From Aquatica leii (lineage: Eukaryota; Arthropoda; Insecta; Coleoptera; Lampyridae), in assembly GCA_035610365.1 (NCBI GenBank), contig CM069432.1:106411529-106475528 (forward strand): 64,000 bases of DNA, read 5' to 3'. This document shows positions 36,319-46,274 of the stretch, in pieces; within the stretch, counting starts at the first letter, position 1; each line of letters starts with the position of its first letter. The position numbers and the translations under genes were made by a program. Below the pieces are notes generated by a model. It ran no database searches and was not told where the DNA came from. It worked only from the letters and a program-made list of their open reading frames with translations.

Positions 36319-37819
36319 GTTGTTAATAAGAGGGAATAAAAAAATACAAAAAAATTTAAATTAATAATAATTTAATAATGGGTTTATCCACTCTTACTTC
36401 TAATCTTGCAATTAAGTGTATATTCAAATAGTTTTTGAAGCTATAAATGCGATTTACAACCTGACTTTGTTGTTCACGTGGATACAATATTTAAATTCTC
36501 GTATATAGCCACAAATAAGAATTTGAGATATCAAAAAAATATGATGTAATTTAAAAGAACTTCCGTAGTAGGCATAGAAAAAAAATTTAAAAAAGTAGTC
36601 GAAAGAAGGCAACAAGACAAAGTTTTTGTAGATTATATGGAACAACGATCACTTTGTAATGTACAAAATGCCGTTTTAGAAACAGAATTTTAAGTTTTCG
36701 ATACACAGCGATAAATCAGTTTGTGGTATCAAAGGTATACAACTGCACAAAAACCAATCATAACGTTATACTTTAATAGCCGGTTGCACAAAAGTCTGGT
36801 TAATTGGAGATTTACTAATCGTCGATTGCGTTGCACAAAACAATTTCATCTATGATTAACGGTCCATTAGTTAATCGACGATTAACTGCTAGTCAACTTG
36901 ACAACCGCGTGTTTTAATGTCAGTTTATGAAATAAAAATGTGTTATTTACAAATATTTACTTAAATTAAGAAAGAAACGTTAATAAATATTGTAGTAAAG
37001 TGAGTATTACAATGGTGTTACTATATTATTCACGTTTTCTTATAAATAGTTATATTATCATTATGGAAAATATTGCTGCTGTATCGATAGCTAAGTTTTA
37101 TTTTATGTTTACCGATAACAAATTTCTAATTCTATAAAATTTCTTGCTTAATTCTTTTTATCCTTTACTTTAGATAACAATATAAAGGAGTAACTGGCTA
37201 AAGGATTTATAGTTGAAAAGAAATGTTCGGTGTCAACAAGCATCACCAACGAATATAATGCATCGACTAAAATAGGCCTCCGAACAGCAAAATACCTGAA
37301 ACTTTGTTTGTATATATGAAACTGAAGATAAAACAGATCTGTGAAGCAGGACATGTAAGATAGGACTTAAAAGTTGTACTATGTATAATGAAAAAATCTG
37401 TTTCTCGTGGAGTTTTCAACCTCTTAATAACTGCCGATCAGGAGGTTTTGCTGGCGAACATTGCATACCAAAGTGAGCCACCTAGAAATTGCTTTGAATT
37501 GCTTTACAGCTTACTATTTTGGTAAATTGGGAGATAATTACAATGAAATCTAATATTAATTTGTATCCTTAGTAAAAATGGGCAAATGAGAATCATTATA
37601 TGTGGCTGAACTTCAACCTGTATTATCTCGTATTCTTGTCTTTCGCACACTCCTATTTACTGCAGAACCTTTGTCAACTCCTCCCGAGTTATTTATAAGA
37701 AAAATTTCAAAAGCAAAAAATTATAATCTGTGAATTACTGAAAGAAGTAATGCTATTTAATCAAGTTTTAAGAAAATATAAAGCACAGTATTAATTTTAT
37801 AAATAAAAAATTACAATAA

Positions 37820-38110
37820 ATTGTTGTTTTTATACATTTTGCATATGAAGAATTGTTGCAATTAATGTTGTGCTAATTAAGAGTCTGCAACCATATTGCA
37901 AGCAAGGAAATCTTTTCTGCAAAATTCCAAAGAACGTTTCTATGGTATTACTTGTCATAATATGTGCTATGCTTTATACTACTTCACTGGCATTTGCTAG
38001 ATGTAAGCAGATGAGGATTACATCGATTCACTATCACAGAATAGGTAACCGCTGCCATATCTTCCGATGCAAAATTCAACCGGAAGAAGAGATTTATTGA
38101 AAATAATACT
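37820..38110 (-). pseudogene. Harbinger transposase, C-terminal half
   Basis: Reading on the minus strand from the Polinton junction: SIIFNKSLL, then GRYGSGYLF (LLGDSGY region), then AHIMTSNTIETFFGILQKRF and PCLQYGCRL, matching the end of PIF/Harbinger DDE nucleases (TR..IER.FG..K.RF.CL). Stops lie between the segments. It continues directly from the N-terminal half at 54525-54990: that half ends in PGSVHN at the duplication, and the two give an uninterrupted PGS.H.S.IF motif. Confidence 0.72.
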
Positions 38111-38116
38111 GTTGTG

Positions 38117-38345
38117 AGTAGGTTAAGTTGGAGACTTCTGTGACAAGAGGAGGAGTACTCCTCCTCCGTGACCTACATTACAAAGTTTTAAATGACCTAG
38201 AGTAACCTTACTCCTCCTCACTGACCTACATTCAAAGCTCTAAATGACCTAGAGTAACCTTACTCCTCCTCACTGACCTACATTCAAAGCTCTAAATGAC
38301 CTAGAGTAACCTTACTCCTCCTCACTGACCTACATTCAAATCCTC
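38117..38345. repeat. Polinton left terminal inverted repeat with tandem units
   Basis: The outer 50 bp end in a palindrome (GAGGAGGAGTACTCCTCCTC). About three tandem units of roughly 52 bp follow, each with GACCTAGAGTAACCTTACTC and CTGACCTACATTCAAAGCTC or a variant. It matches the right terminus in inverse orientation, but with fewer units. Confidence 0.9.
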
Positions 38346-38407
38346 ACAGACTTACACACAAAGCTTTAAATGAACCATAATAACTTTAAGTCATCCTTTT
38401 TTGTTGG

Positions 38408-38445
38408 TATATATAAGACGATTGAGAGTAGTTACAATACAGTTG
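38408..38445 (+). promoter_or_regulatory. Putative core promoter for the left-end plus-strand genes
   Basis: TATATATAAG at 38408-38417, followed about 23 nt later by ACAGTTG (around 38440), which resembles the arthropod initiator. It lies 60 nt before the ATG at 38470. Confidence 0.5.
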
Positions 38446-38469
38446 GGGTTTAGAAAGAGGTTGTTAAGA

Positions 38470-39180
38470 ATGGAACAGATAAAGCAGTTTGTTCAACAGA
38501 TGAAAGATCGTGATGTAACGATTCAAGAACAAAAACTATTAAAAATCGGTGGCCGACAGTAATATGGTGTTAAGTGCAATACAATTAATTGATCAAAATG
38601 TTTATAATTTAAATAAGTCAAAAACTAAATTTATCAGTGTTGGAATGAATTGTGCTAATCATTTTTGTCCGTCAGTAAAGATATTTGCAACTTATAAACA
38701 AGAAATCGTATTTACGGAAGAGGAATGGGTGTGGTTTTTGGAGCTTTGAGAAAAAATACATAGTAGATGTTTTCAAAGTACTGCAGCAATATGTGAACCC
38801 ATAAAAGTCGGTACGAAAAGTATAATATTTGAAATTATTGACCAAAAAAAATATTAAAAATTGTGAGTGCAAAAAATGAAGAAGTATACCCAGGTCGCAA
38901 ATCCTTTTGGGAGATATGGAAATTGGCAGTACTCATAAACTATCGATTAAATCAGATTGTTTCAAAGGAATTTTCTAATTTTTATGATACTGTAATTAAT
39001 GCTGTTTTCGATCTACCAGAAGATGCTAAAACTAACATATCTAATGTTTTGGATCAATTTTTATCAAAAACAGACGTGGTTTGTTGTATGTTGGAAGTGG
39101 TAACATACTATCCAGAAAAGGTGGTGTTCGATGTTGAATTGGAAAAACGTGTAGTAGAACAAAAGAAGTTTAGACAATAA
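38470..39180 (+). pseudogene. Conserved Polinton gene of unknown function, disrupted
   Basis: The likely start is ATG 38470 (MEQIKQFVQQMKDRD). The frame then shifts to MVLSAIQLIDQNVYNLNKSK and VFTEEEWVWFLEL, meets a TGA at 38746-38748 but stays open to EPIKVGTKSIIFEIID, and shifts again to VYPGRKSFWEIWKLAVLINY and on to 39180. Continuity across the breaks suggests one ancestral protein of about 230 residues. No catalytic motif is recognised. It follows the TATA box at the left end, a typical place for an early gene. Frameshifts or assembly errors prevent a full product. Confidence 0.5.
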
Positions 39181-39242
39181 ACTGAAGGGGATTAACTATA
39201 TATTAGGTATTAAGAGCTTGAGTAGTAGTACAAACTGTTAAG

Positions 39243-39605
39243 ATGTGGATGGCCTATGCAGAACAAACTTGGACCAAAGCTGTTGATTTTCAAACAGCAG
39301 TGCAACGGTTAGTGCAGGAATTTTCCGCATTGGAATTCGATGCTGAACATGAAGCAGTGTATGGATTCACCAGTCCTGAACTGTGCGCGACTTTGGCGGA
39401 AAAGTATCAAAACGGTCAAAAAATTTGTAAAGAGTATTTAGAAACCAAATTTTGTTCTTCTTGTTTAATTAATCGGTTGTCGGATATTGGATTATCGAGG
39501 TTTGCAAATCGAATAAAACGATACATGAATGATGCAGACACTTCTGAAGAAGAAAAATCAGCAGAAGAAAAATCAACAGAAGAAGAAGCACAAGAAGAAA
39601 AATAA
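39243..39605 (+). CDS. Small Polinton protein with CxxC motif and acidic tail
   Basis: 120 residues from ATG 39243. The body reads AVQRLVQEFSALEFDAEHEA, then CATLAEKYQNGQKICKEYLE and FCSSCLINRL; the C-terminus is a run of Glu, Lys and Ser repeats. Function unknown. The next frame (39610-39849) is a second version of the same fold: LLVQFQQLE, then CKELANKYMIGQDICNLFLK and YCIKCV. The pair is either a tandem duplication or one two-domain protein broken by an indel in the acidic repeat. No homologue outside Polintons is recognised. Confidence 0.55.
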   Translation: MWMAYAEQTWTKAVDFQTAVQRLVQEFSALEFDAEHEAVYGFTSPELCATLAEKYQNGQKICKEYLETKFCSSCLINRLSDIGLSRFANRIKRYMNDADTSEEEKSAEEKSTEEEAQEEK

Positions 39606-39609
39606 ACAT

Positions 39610-39849
39610 CTAACTAACATAAAAAATATTCAAGAGTTATTAGTTCAATTTCAACAGTTGGAAACAGATGCAAATAAAATACTTCAAAGATTTGATTGTA
39701 TATTTAGCATAGATTATTGTAAAGAACTTGCTAATAAATATATGATTGGTCAAGATATTTGTAACTTGTTTTTAAAAGGGGAATATTGTATAAAATGTGT
39801 AGAAATGCAATTAAATATAATAGATTTGTATTGTTTTAAAGTGTGTTAG
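39610..39849 (+). pseudogene. Second copy of the CxxC small protein, no start of its own
   Basis: Homologous to the gene just upstream by pattern (E/Q-rich helix, then KY..GQ.IC...L...(F/Y)C..C). It lies in the +1 frame relative to that gene and overlaps the encoding of its acidic tail, where GAAGAAAAATCA-like repeats could easily gain or lose bases. Without a frame change it would not be translated from its own ATG near the domain start. It ends at 39849, just before the next ATG at 39857. Confidence 0.45.
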
Positions 39850-39856
39850 TACAGTG

Positions 39857-40075
39857 ATGGGGAATAAAGTACGCTTCAAAGACGAGTGTGAAGTTAAGAA
39901 GTTAGTAGTTTGGAAGTTTGCTTATCAACAAGCAAGAAAAGGTGATTGGGAAGAGAAAGCACGAGATAGGTATCGGTTTTATAAAAGAATTGCAGAAATA
40001 GATAAGAATATATCTTATATTTTTAAAGATGATCATAGATCACTTGTATATCATGAACGTTTTGTATACAATTAA
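39857..40075 (+). CDS. Small basic Polinton protein, unknown function
   Basis: 72 residues from ATG 39857 (MGNKVRFKDECEVKKL), rich in Lys, Arg and aromatic residues (YRFYKRIAEIDKN). No domain recognised. It is collinear with the plus-strand small genes and ends just before an AATAAA (40080) shared by the convergent transcripts. It could be a DNA-binding or core protein by composition, which is a guess. Confidence 0.45.
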   Translation: MGNKVRFKDECEVKKLVVWKFAYQQARKGDWEEKARDRYRFYKRIAEIDKNISYIFKDDHRSLVYHERFVYN

Positions 40076-40108
40076 TGTAAATAAAATTATATAATTTCGT
40101 AAAAAACT

Positions 40109-40555
40109 TTATTGCATCACATAATTAGAATACAAATGATAAACATTAGATAAAGCACAGTAACACATAGGTTCCGAATGAAAAAGACATTTAGCATGCA
40201 TAGGTTTTAATGCAGGTTCTTCTTCAACTTCTGTAATGGGTATAGAAATATATTTTTGTAAAAATTTTGATTTTTCTCGTCCTTTTACGTAAACTGATGT
40301 TGCATTTAGTGTTAGTTGTTTGAGGATGTGTGGGAATAAATGTACTGGAGTAAATCCTTCTTCCCAGGAAATACGGTGATGATTGTTCATTAACCATGTA
40401 GCTTGTTTTTGAAATTTTAAGTCTAAGCACGACCACGAAAACGGTGGTTTGAAGACATAATGTGCAATAGAATGTCCATCATACACAGCCAATTCTTTTG
40501 GAGTGAAACATTGTTCAGAACTCATGAATCCTTGTACATCGATAATAATGATCAT
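40109..40555 (-). CDS. DVQGF-family Polinton protein, copy 1
   Basis: 148 residues from ATG 40555. Motifs in order: IIIIDVQGF near the N-terminus, TPKELAVYDG, HYVFKPPF, WLMNNHHRISWEEGF, SVYVKGREK, and a C-terminal CLFHSEPMCYCALSNV. A paralogue with the same order lies at 52660-53121 on the other strand. The start (hydrophobic strand then D) and the later conserved H, D/E positions recall a DEDD exonuclease fold, but no catalytic set is proven. Similar proteins are common in insect genomes, often as Polinton remnants. Frame intact. Confidence 0.6.
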   Translation of the reverse strand: MIIIIDVQGFMSSEQCFTPKELAVYDGHSIAHYVFKPPFSWSCLDLKFQKQATWLMNNHHRISWEEGFTPVHLFPHILKQLTLNATSVYVKGREKSKFLQKYISIPITEVEEEPALKPMHAKCLFHSEPMCYCALSNVYHLYSNYVMQ

Positions 40556-40623
40556 ATTTGTAGGACGATATAGTTCATTCTACTTTTAATATGTGATACA
40601 AACAGAATATATATTATAATTTG

Positions 40624-41871
40624 TTACAAATGACGAATGGCCTTGGTCAGAGCGTTATATGTAAATATTTTGTCATGGAGAATTAAGCAGTATGCAACGG
40701 TATCGTTTGGAATATTTTGAGAAGTTTCAAATTCTATGCGTAAAACAACTGCTTTAGTGGTCAAAGAATCTTTTGGTTCGAACAATCAATAACTATTAAT
40801 GGGGCTTGTTCTTTAAACTGTTGTGGTGTTAGAAGAGGTTGGGCATCGTGTTCGTAATAGGAAGATTGGAATCGTGCATACATTTCGTAAAGCATTGCAA
40901 AATGATTATCCGAAAAATTGATGTTAAGGTTATCGTAGGGATAACGATCTGTATTTAAATATACGCGAACATTTTGTATATTGCAATGATCGAATTTACT
41001 CATATCTTTTTTATGTTACCATCTCTTCCAGTTTGAAATCCTAAAATTATGTATCTAGGTGTCTCTAAACTTGTTGCTGTTTTAATAGCCCATGTGTGTT
41101 TATCTGTTGTTGGTACAGCAGGATAGACATGTGTTTCCCAACTTCTAAACGCAACTTGAGTATCTATATTTTTATCGATGTACTTTGTTAATGCTAATTC
41201 TTCAGCTAAACCAGGTGTAACATGTGGAACTTTCCAAAATATTTTTTCAATCTCGATTTTAATAGGATCATCATCAGTAGATATAACACAGTCAACGTCT
41301 GTATTACTTCGTATTAATACAAGTTCTTGACGAACATTTAAAATAACCTACAACAAAAGAAATATATACTTAAATGTGTATAAAATTGTTGCAACTTACC
41401 TTAGGATAATCTTCCGCAAACCCTAAAAGTCTTCGCAGTGGTATGCAAACATTGAATTGACCTAAAGTATTAGTAGTTTTAATTTCGGATGTGGGATACC
41501 AACCAGAATTTTGATATTTTATGCTTTCAGTTGGTGTATGTGATATTAATCCTTTCATTGTAGTAGTTAAGCCAACTTTTGTTACTGAATCAACAACAAT
41601 GCCATTCATTTCATACCTAATCTCACTAAATAAAAATGCTAGACCGTTGTTTGCAAATTTTGCATTTAATGATATGCTTCCATCTTCTTTACGTAATTTA
41701 CCTTCAATGTACAAGTAACTTTGAGATGGTAGAGTACACATATCTTCTTGAATAGGGATGCGAATTTCATCGTTATTTTTGAAACGCGTAGTGTATGGTT
41801 GATGGGTATGTATTTCTGAGTTGATAATAGAATTATCAACTACAACTTTCGTTTACGTTTAAGATACTCAT
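40624..41871 (-). pseudogene. Polinton major capsid protein (double jelly-roll), disrupted
   Basis: The hexon-like capsid protein of Polintons. Segments on the minus strand: MSILNVN at ATG 41871; in another frame DNSIINSEIHTHQPY and MCTLPSQSYLYIEGK; FLFSEIRYEMNGIVVD; RRLLGFAEDYPK. A 52-nt intron (41348-41399; donor AAG|GTAAGT, acceptor TTGTTGTAG) follows. Then comes VILNVRQELVLIRSNTDVD and, after a frame change near 41010 in an A-run, NVRVYLNTDRYPYDNLNI and LYEMYARFQSSYY. A third change near 40775 leads to VVLRIEFETSQNIPNDTVAY and the stop at 40624. It would be about 400 residues. At least three single-base disruptions make this copy non-coding unless they are assembly errors. Confidence 0.75.
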
Positions 41872-42012
41872 TTTAGTACAGTAAATCCCAAAGATTTTAG
41901 AAATTGTTTGTTACTAACTGTTAATCGTTTAACGTGCGATCGCTTACTAATCTTCGTACTAAAGGATTGTGTTGTTTTATGAGATTCGGTATCACATACA
42001 CAAGAATGGTTC

Positions 42013-42708
42013 TTAAAGCGAAATACCATTATCAAGTTCTTTTAAATGTAGTCCTATTGTGATGACTTCACCTCGAAAATTGACAAGATTTCCATTTTGA
42101 TCTACTATTTTAAGTGTAATGTTTGAAATAGTTCGTACGCTAATAGGTAAATAGGTGACATGTAGAGGGCATTCAATTATTTTATATCCAGATGGTACGC
42201 TTGGAAAGAACTGATGTATAGTGTGGGCCGGTGTTCCATTTGTATAGTTTCCTAATGTAATGTTGCAATCGATTAATAACGAATTGATCGTAATAATGTT
42301 TGTTGGATAACTTGATTCAGACCATTGATTTGCAGGCAATAACTTTTTTCTGAATCTTAAAAGAGGTCCTATAGAATGTTCTTGTGTAAAATCAATAATG
42401 GCATTTGATTTAATCATAGTTTTAAGGGTGTTGTGGTTTGCACGTAATTTAATAGTAAAGTTTTTAGGTACAACACCTTGTAGATAATTTTCCAAATCTT
42501 TTATTTCGTAAGAACCTTCAGGAATCGTTACTTTTGTTTTTCCTATGATAAATTGGTTATTTTCATTAGTTACATTCGGTATACTATTAAAACTTGCAAA
42601 ACTTGTTAAACCAAGTACATACTCTTTATCAGGATTTAAATAAATTGGTGGATTAAATTCTGAGCGTAGAATAGAAGTCGATCCAGTAAATGTAAATGTG
42701 CACGACAT
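42013..42708 (-). CDS. Polinton penton-like minor capsid protein
   Basis: 231 residues from ATG 42708 (MSCTFTFTGSTSILRSEF), chosen because it aligns with the start of the family; eight further residues upstream are open. A single jelly-roll penton base homologue that would occupy the vertices of the particle (family knowledge). Seen: NPDKEYVLGLTSFASFNSIP, VTIPEGSYEIKDLENYL, and a C-terminal beta-rich part, IVDQNGNLVNFRGEVITIGL. It lies between the major capsid gene and the protease region on the same strand, the usual Polinton order. Frame intact. Confidence 0.75.
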   Translation of the reverse strand: MSCTFTFTGSTSILRSEFNPPIYLNPDKEYVLGLTSFASFNSIPNVTNENNQFIIGKTKVTIPEGSYEIKDLENYLQGVVPKNFTIKLRANHNTLKTMIKSNAIIDFTQEHSIGPLLRFRKKLLPANQWSESSYPTNIITINSLLIDCNITLGNYTNGTPAHTIHQFFPSVPSGYKIIECPLHVTYLPISVRTISNITLKIVDQNGNLVNFRGEVITIGLHLKELDNGISL

Positions 42709-42740
42709 TTCGGTAGAGAACCTTACACACAACTAACTAG

Positions 42741-43201
42741 TTATCTCGAATGTTCGTATAAAAAGTCTAATACTAAATGTCCGCAGTTGTAGGTATTAAA
42801 TAGTTGAAGTGTGTCAAAATTATACATTATATTTACGCTACCGCCGCTGCGAAAATAATGAATTACTTCCAAAGGTGGTTTTAAATGTCCTATACTATCG
42901 AAATAGATTATTTTGTTACCACGTTTAACGTAAGCCGTCCAATGAGTTCCTTCACCTTGTTGTTTGTCCAGATTTATAATTCCGCACTCATTTTTAATAT
43001 AATGCGCGGTAACTTGTCTCTCATAAAAATTCCTCTAAATTTCTTTATTTGAAGTAATTGTATATATTTCGATAAATCGATATTTGTTAACGCTCTGCGT
43101 GGTAGCTTTATTGGGAGTTTTTGATATGGATGTATATATAATCCAAGACCTTTTTTATACGGTTTTAAATAAAGACCTTTTCCTACACTTGCAGCTTCCA
43201 T
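42741..43201 (-). pseudogene. Adenain-like cysteine protease (Polinton PRO), frameshifted
   Basis: The maturation protease, related to the adenovirus endopeptidase. The N-terminal part reads LTNIDLSKYIQLLQIKKF and RGIFMRDKLP. After a frame change near 43000 it continues CGIINLD, then GEGTHWTAY (catalytic His), YFDSIGHLKPP (acidic residue) and NTYNCGHLVLDFLY (nucleophilic Cys), ending at TAA 42741. The catalytic His and Cys are both present. Upstream, GKGLYLKPYKKGLGLYIHPY links it in frame to the minor capsid segment, so the two may be one polyprotein. As read, the single frameshift removes the active site from the upstream frame. Confidence 0.75.
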
Positions 43202-43227
43202 TGCTTGGTTATGACGTTTGGTTTCTT

Positions 43228-43881
43228 CTAATGTTTTTGCAGCAGTTTTGCGTCATTCACTGCTTTTGCAACAGCTGCTGCCCCACCACCTAGAGAACCT
43301 ATTGCCCCGAGAGCAGCGAATAAAGGAATTAACGGTAAAAATCCTCCTGTTTTAGGAATAGGAATTATTCTTTGTTTAGGTGGTGAAACCTTTTGTTGTC
43401 TTAACGCTTTCATAGCTTGTTCAACGGTTGATTTTAAGTCTGATTGTACTTTACCACCTACTGTACGACGAGCTAATTGTATCGCCTTTTAAAACTAATG
43501 CTCCCACGTTTTTTCCTTTTCTGCCCCATACCTAATTTAGTTTTACCCTTCATTACACCGGAAATAGTTAAAGCTGCTGCTTTTTCCCCAAAACTAGCGT
43601 CCTTTGATCGAAATCTTTGCCAAGCTATAGATCCTAATTTTCGATCTGCTTCGTGTCTTTTTGATAAATCGTTGGTTTGCGAATATGTTATATCGTGTTC
43701 TCGACAAGCCTCGTCCAAGGGATTTATACCTTTATCACCTCGAGCAAGACGTTTGGTTAAACGAGTTCCTGGCCCACAAAAAATTATATCCAGGCAAATG
43801 TAGCTCCACAGGTAATTTATTAACTAACGTATTAATTAATCCAAAACCTTTAAAAGATTTATTGTATGAACGTACGGACAT
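43228..43881 (-). pseudogene. PLA2-like plus hydrophobic minor capsid segment, frameshifted
   Basis: Starts at ATG 43881 (MSVRSYNKSFKGFGLINTL). LPVELHLPGYNF is followed, after a change at a T-run near 43785, by FCGPGTRLTKRL (calcium-binding loop) and LDEACREHDITYS (catalytic HD) of a parvovirus-VP1-type phospholipase A2, a domain used by particles to leave endosomes (family knowledge). Next is a basic stretch (MGQKRKKRG). After a second change near 43485 comes AIQLARRTVGGKVQ and a glycine/alanine-rich hydrophobic part (LGAIGSLGGGAAAVAKAVND) like adenovirus minor capsid peptides. This runs towards the protease. Two frameshifts prevent a full product. Antisense frames across this region are shadows. 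Confidence 0.72.
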
Positions 43882-43954
43882 GTACAGTGTTGTAACCACA
43901 AGTCACGTAAAACTAAAGTTATTTGCGCTAAACACGTCTATTTAACTGTAAATT

Positions 43955-44680
43955 ATGGATATATTGAGTAGTAAAGCAATGAATGCGATACAATTCATAC
44001 ATCAAGATAATCAGTTACCAATTAAAAATTATGATTCAAGTATTGTATCTAACAAAAAGTTTTTCAAACACGGTTTCCTACTTGGAGAAGGGTGTAAACG
44101 GGGACTAATAGTAGGTCCTTCGGGTTGTGGTAAGACGAATGTTATGATAAGTTTGCTAGAACATCCTAACGGGTTACGATTTGAAAATGTTTACGTGTAT
44201 TCTAAATCATTATACCAACCTAAATACAATTACTTAAGACAACTGTTACAACCACTTCGTGATGTAAAATACTTTGAGTACGATGATAGTAAAACAATTC
44301 ATTCACCTAAGTCGGCACGCATAAACTCCATCATTATATTTGATGATGTAGTTTGTCACAACCAAAGCGAAATTCGCGAATATTTTTGTTTTGGAAGACA
44401 TCAAAATATAGATTGCTTTTATTTGTGTCAAACATACTCATCTATTCCCAAACAGTTAATACGAGACAATGCAAATATGATTATTGTTTTTCAACAAGAT
44501 CAACGAAATATAAAACATATATACGAAGATCATGTAAATGTGGATATGTCTTTTGATGTGTTTAAAACTTTGTGTGGTTATTGTTGGCAAGATAAATATG
44601 GATTCTTAGTTATCGATAAAGAGAGTGGTGTAACTTCCGGTCGTTACAGAAAAGGATTTGATTGTTTCATTAAAATATAA
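43955..44680 (+). CDS. Polinton genome-packaging ATPase (FtsK/HerA type)
   Basis: 241 residues from ATG 43955. Walker A GPSGCGKT (about residues 54-61), Walker B IIIFDDVV (about residues 129-136), and a downstream sensor region CFYLCQTYSSIP. The enzyme would pump DNA into the capsid using ATP (family knowledge). The frame is intact and of normal length. It is transcribed away from the capsid and protease genes, with a gap of about 70 nt between the two start codons, which probably holds a shared promoter. Confidence 0.88.
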   Translation: MDILSSKAMNAIQFIHQDNQLPIKNYDSSIVSNKKFFKHGFLLGEGCKRGLIVGPSGCGKTNVMISLLEHPNGLRFENVYVYSKSLYQPKYNYLRQLLQPLRDVKYFEYDDSKTIHSPKSARINSIIIFDDVVCHNQSEIREYFCFGRHQNIDCFYLCQTYSSIPKQLIRDNANMIIVFQQDQRNIKHIYEDHVNVDMSFDVFKTLCGYCWQDKYGFLVIDKESGVTSGRYRKGFDCFIKI

Positions 44681-44693
44681 ATTGTACTACGCG

Positions 44694-45801
44694 ATGCAAC
44701 AACAGATAGTTGCAATGAGTAATCGGTTAAAAGAAGAACTAATTCGAGCACGTAAAGCTGTAAAACGTAAGGCGGATAGTTTGAAAGCGGACACGCCACA
44801 TAAGAAAGTATTATTCAACAACAGTTTAAACCTATAACTCAACCATTAAAGGAATTATTAACAACTATTAAACCTGATTCAGAGTTTACTGTCAAGAAAC
44901 AACCTGATGTTACAGTTTCCATAAAAACAACTTTCGTCCAATATTTCTGAGAAAGTCAAACAAGGTTCAGTGGAATTAAAATCACAAATAACAGACCAGT
45001 TTAAACCTTCTCACGCTAGTACTCCCACAAGACCCTCAACACATCATACCTCTGGACAACCTAAAGAAATTACGTTTTAGATACTGATGTGATCGCACAT
45101 ACTGACGATGCAAAAGTTGATAATATTCCTACGTTAGACGAACTACGAAGCGAACTCGCCGAACTTGGTACAAATCAAGCTTTTCAAGATTATTTAAATC
45201 AATATGATGGTTTGGCAAAGATATATGTAGAATCATTGTTCCGTGATGTAAATAACGAATTTGATCATAATTATGGGGTGCGTTTTGACCCCGCTTTAAA
45301 TAAATTTCAAGTAGGAGATTCAGATCTAGAGTTTGTCGGAGAAGATTTGCTCATCAAACGTCCATCAGGAGAAGAATTTCGATATACGGGTACTCCCGGT
45401 TTATACGAACTGTTATTTAAACGAATCCCGATTGGTTATAAACAACAAGACCAAATTCAATACAAGGATATAATCATACGAACAAACGCAACACGTAGAC
45501 ACTATGATCCAAAAAAACAAATACAAGCTGCTGGTAAAAATATTCTAATATAATCAAACCGTTATTAGCTACTTCAATGACTCGTGTCCGATCAAATTCT
45601 ACTACTTTAAAAGAAGGAGGACATATACAGATGCTGCAGCTAAATAACAAACGTTTAGAGTTTCTTCCGTGGAAAGATCCTAATAAATTAGTTAATTGGT
45701 TAAGAACATTATTAAGCTCTAAAGAAGCAGGTCATACAGGACACACGAACGAAATAATTTACATTATTGATGAGTTGCGATCTGCCAAGATAATAAAATG
45801 A
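44694..45801 (+). pseudogene. Conserved Polinton protein of unknown function (DUF8207-like), disrupted
   Basis: Starts at ATG 44694 (MQQQIVAMSNRLKEELIRAR), a charged helical N-terminus. The frame breaks at about 44835-45070. A middle part resumes at 45089 (TLDELRSELAELG, YGVRFDPALNKFQVGDSDLE, GTPGLYELLFKRIP) and ends at 45553; a last part in another frame (45577-45801) reads KRLEFLPWKDPNKLVNWLRT, EAGHTGHTNEIIYIIDEL. The order and the closing EAGHTGH motif are typical of a gene found between ATPase and integrase in insect Polintons; I recall it as DUF8207 but could not check. Biochemical role unknown. Confidence 0.6.
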
Positions 45802-45850
45802 TGTGTTGTTAAGCACATTCTCATATTAGTGGTAGCCGTAGACATAAGAC

Positions 45851-46274
45851 ATGACGCTCGATAAGTTTGGAAGACATATTAACCAAATTAAAGCTCATCA
45901 AGAAACCCTTTATTTTGTAAAACAAGTATCTTCTTTACATTATGATACAGCGGTATATGTAATGGGTACGACAGATGGTTCACATATCAACTTATTTGGG
46001 AACGAATATAAATTCCCTTTGCTTGAGGCTAGCATTATAACCGTGCGATGCTCGCATGATTGTATAATACATATCAACGAAAAAATATAAGACTCTGCAA
46101 GATTTAGAAGGGGTCTTACTAAACAAGGGAGATGTCATTAAGGTATCAGAAAGCGAACAGGTCAGATTAACATCGCAAGGTGAAAGAGTTTTACGATTTA
46201 AACAAGACGAAATTAGTTTTGTATTAGAAATCATTGTAAGAGTTCAGTTATGGAGCCCGAACGACAGCAAGTGA
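45851..46274 (+). pseudogene. Small conserved Polinton protein, frameshifted
   Basis: ATG 45851 (MTLDKFGRHINQIKAHQE) runs to a stop at 46090. Another frame entered in the A-rich stretch just before that stop continues TLQDLEGVLLNKGDVIKVSE and FVLEIIVRVQLW to a stop at 46274, overlapping the integrase start by 25 nt. The closing part (KGD.I.V....V.L) looks like a small beta-structured capsid or fibre-type protein, which is only an inference. Similar LDKFGRHI-starting proteins occur in other Polintons. Confidence 0.5.

Noticed and set aside
37870..38100. Plus-strand open frame of 76 codons next to the Polinton left end
   Set aside because: The opposite strand encodes the Harbinger C-terminal motif (TIETFFGILQKRFPCLQYG), so this frame is an antisense shadow.
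38117..38400. CRISPR-like direct repeats at the Polinton ends
   Set aside because: The units are contiguous tandem repeats within terminal inverted repeats of a eukaryotic element, without unique spacers.
43477..43945. Plus-strand open frames across the PLA2/minor capsid region
   Set aside because: The minus strand carries clear PLA2 motifs (CGPGT, HDITY), so the plus frames are antisense.
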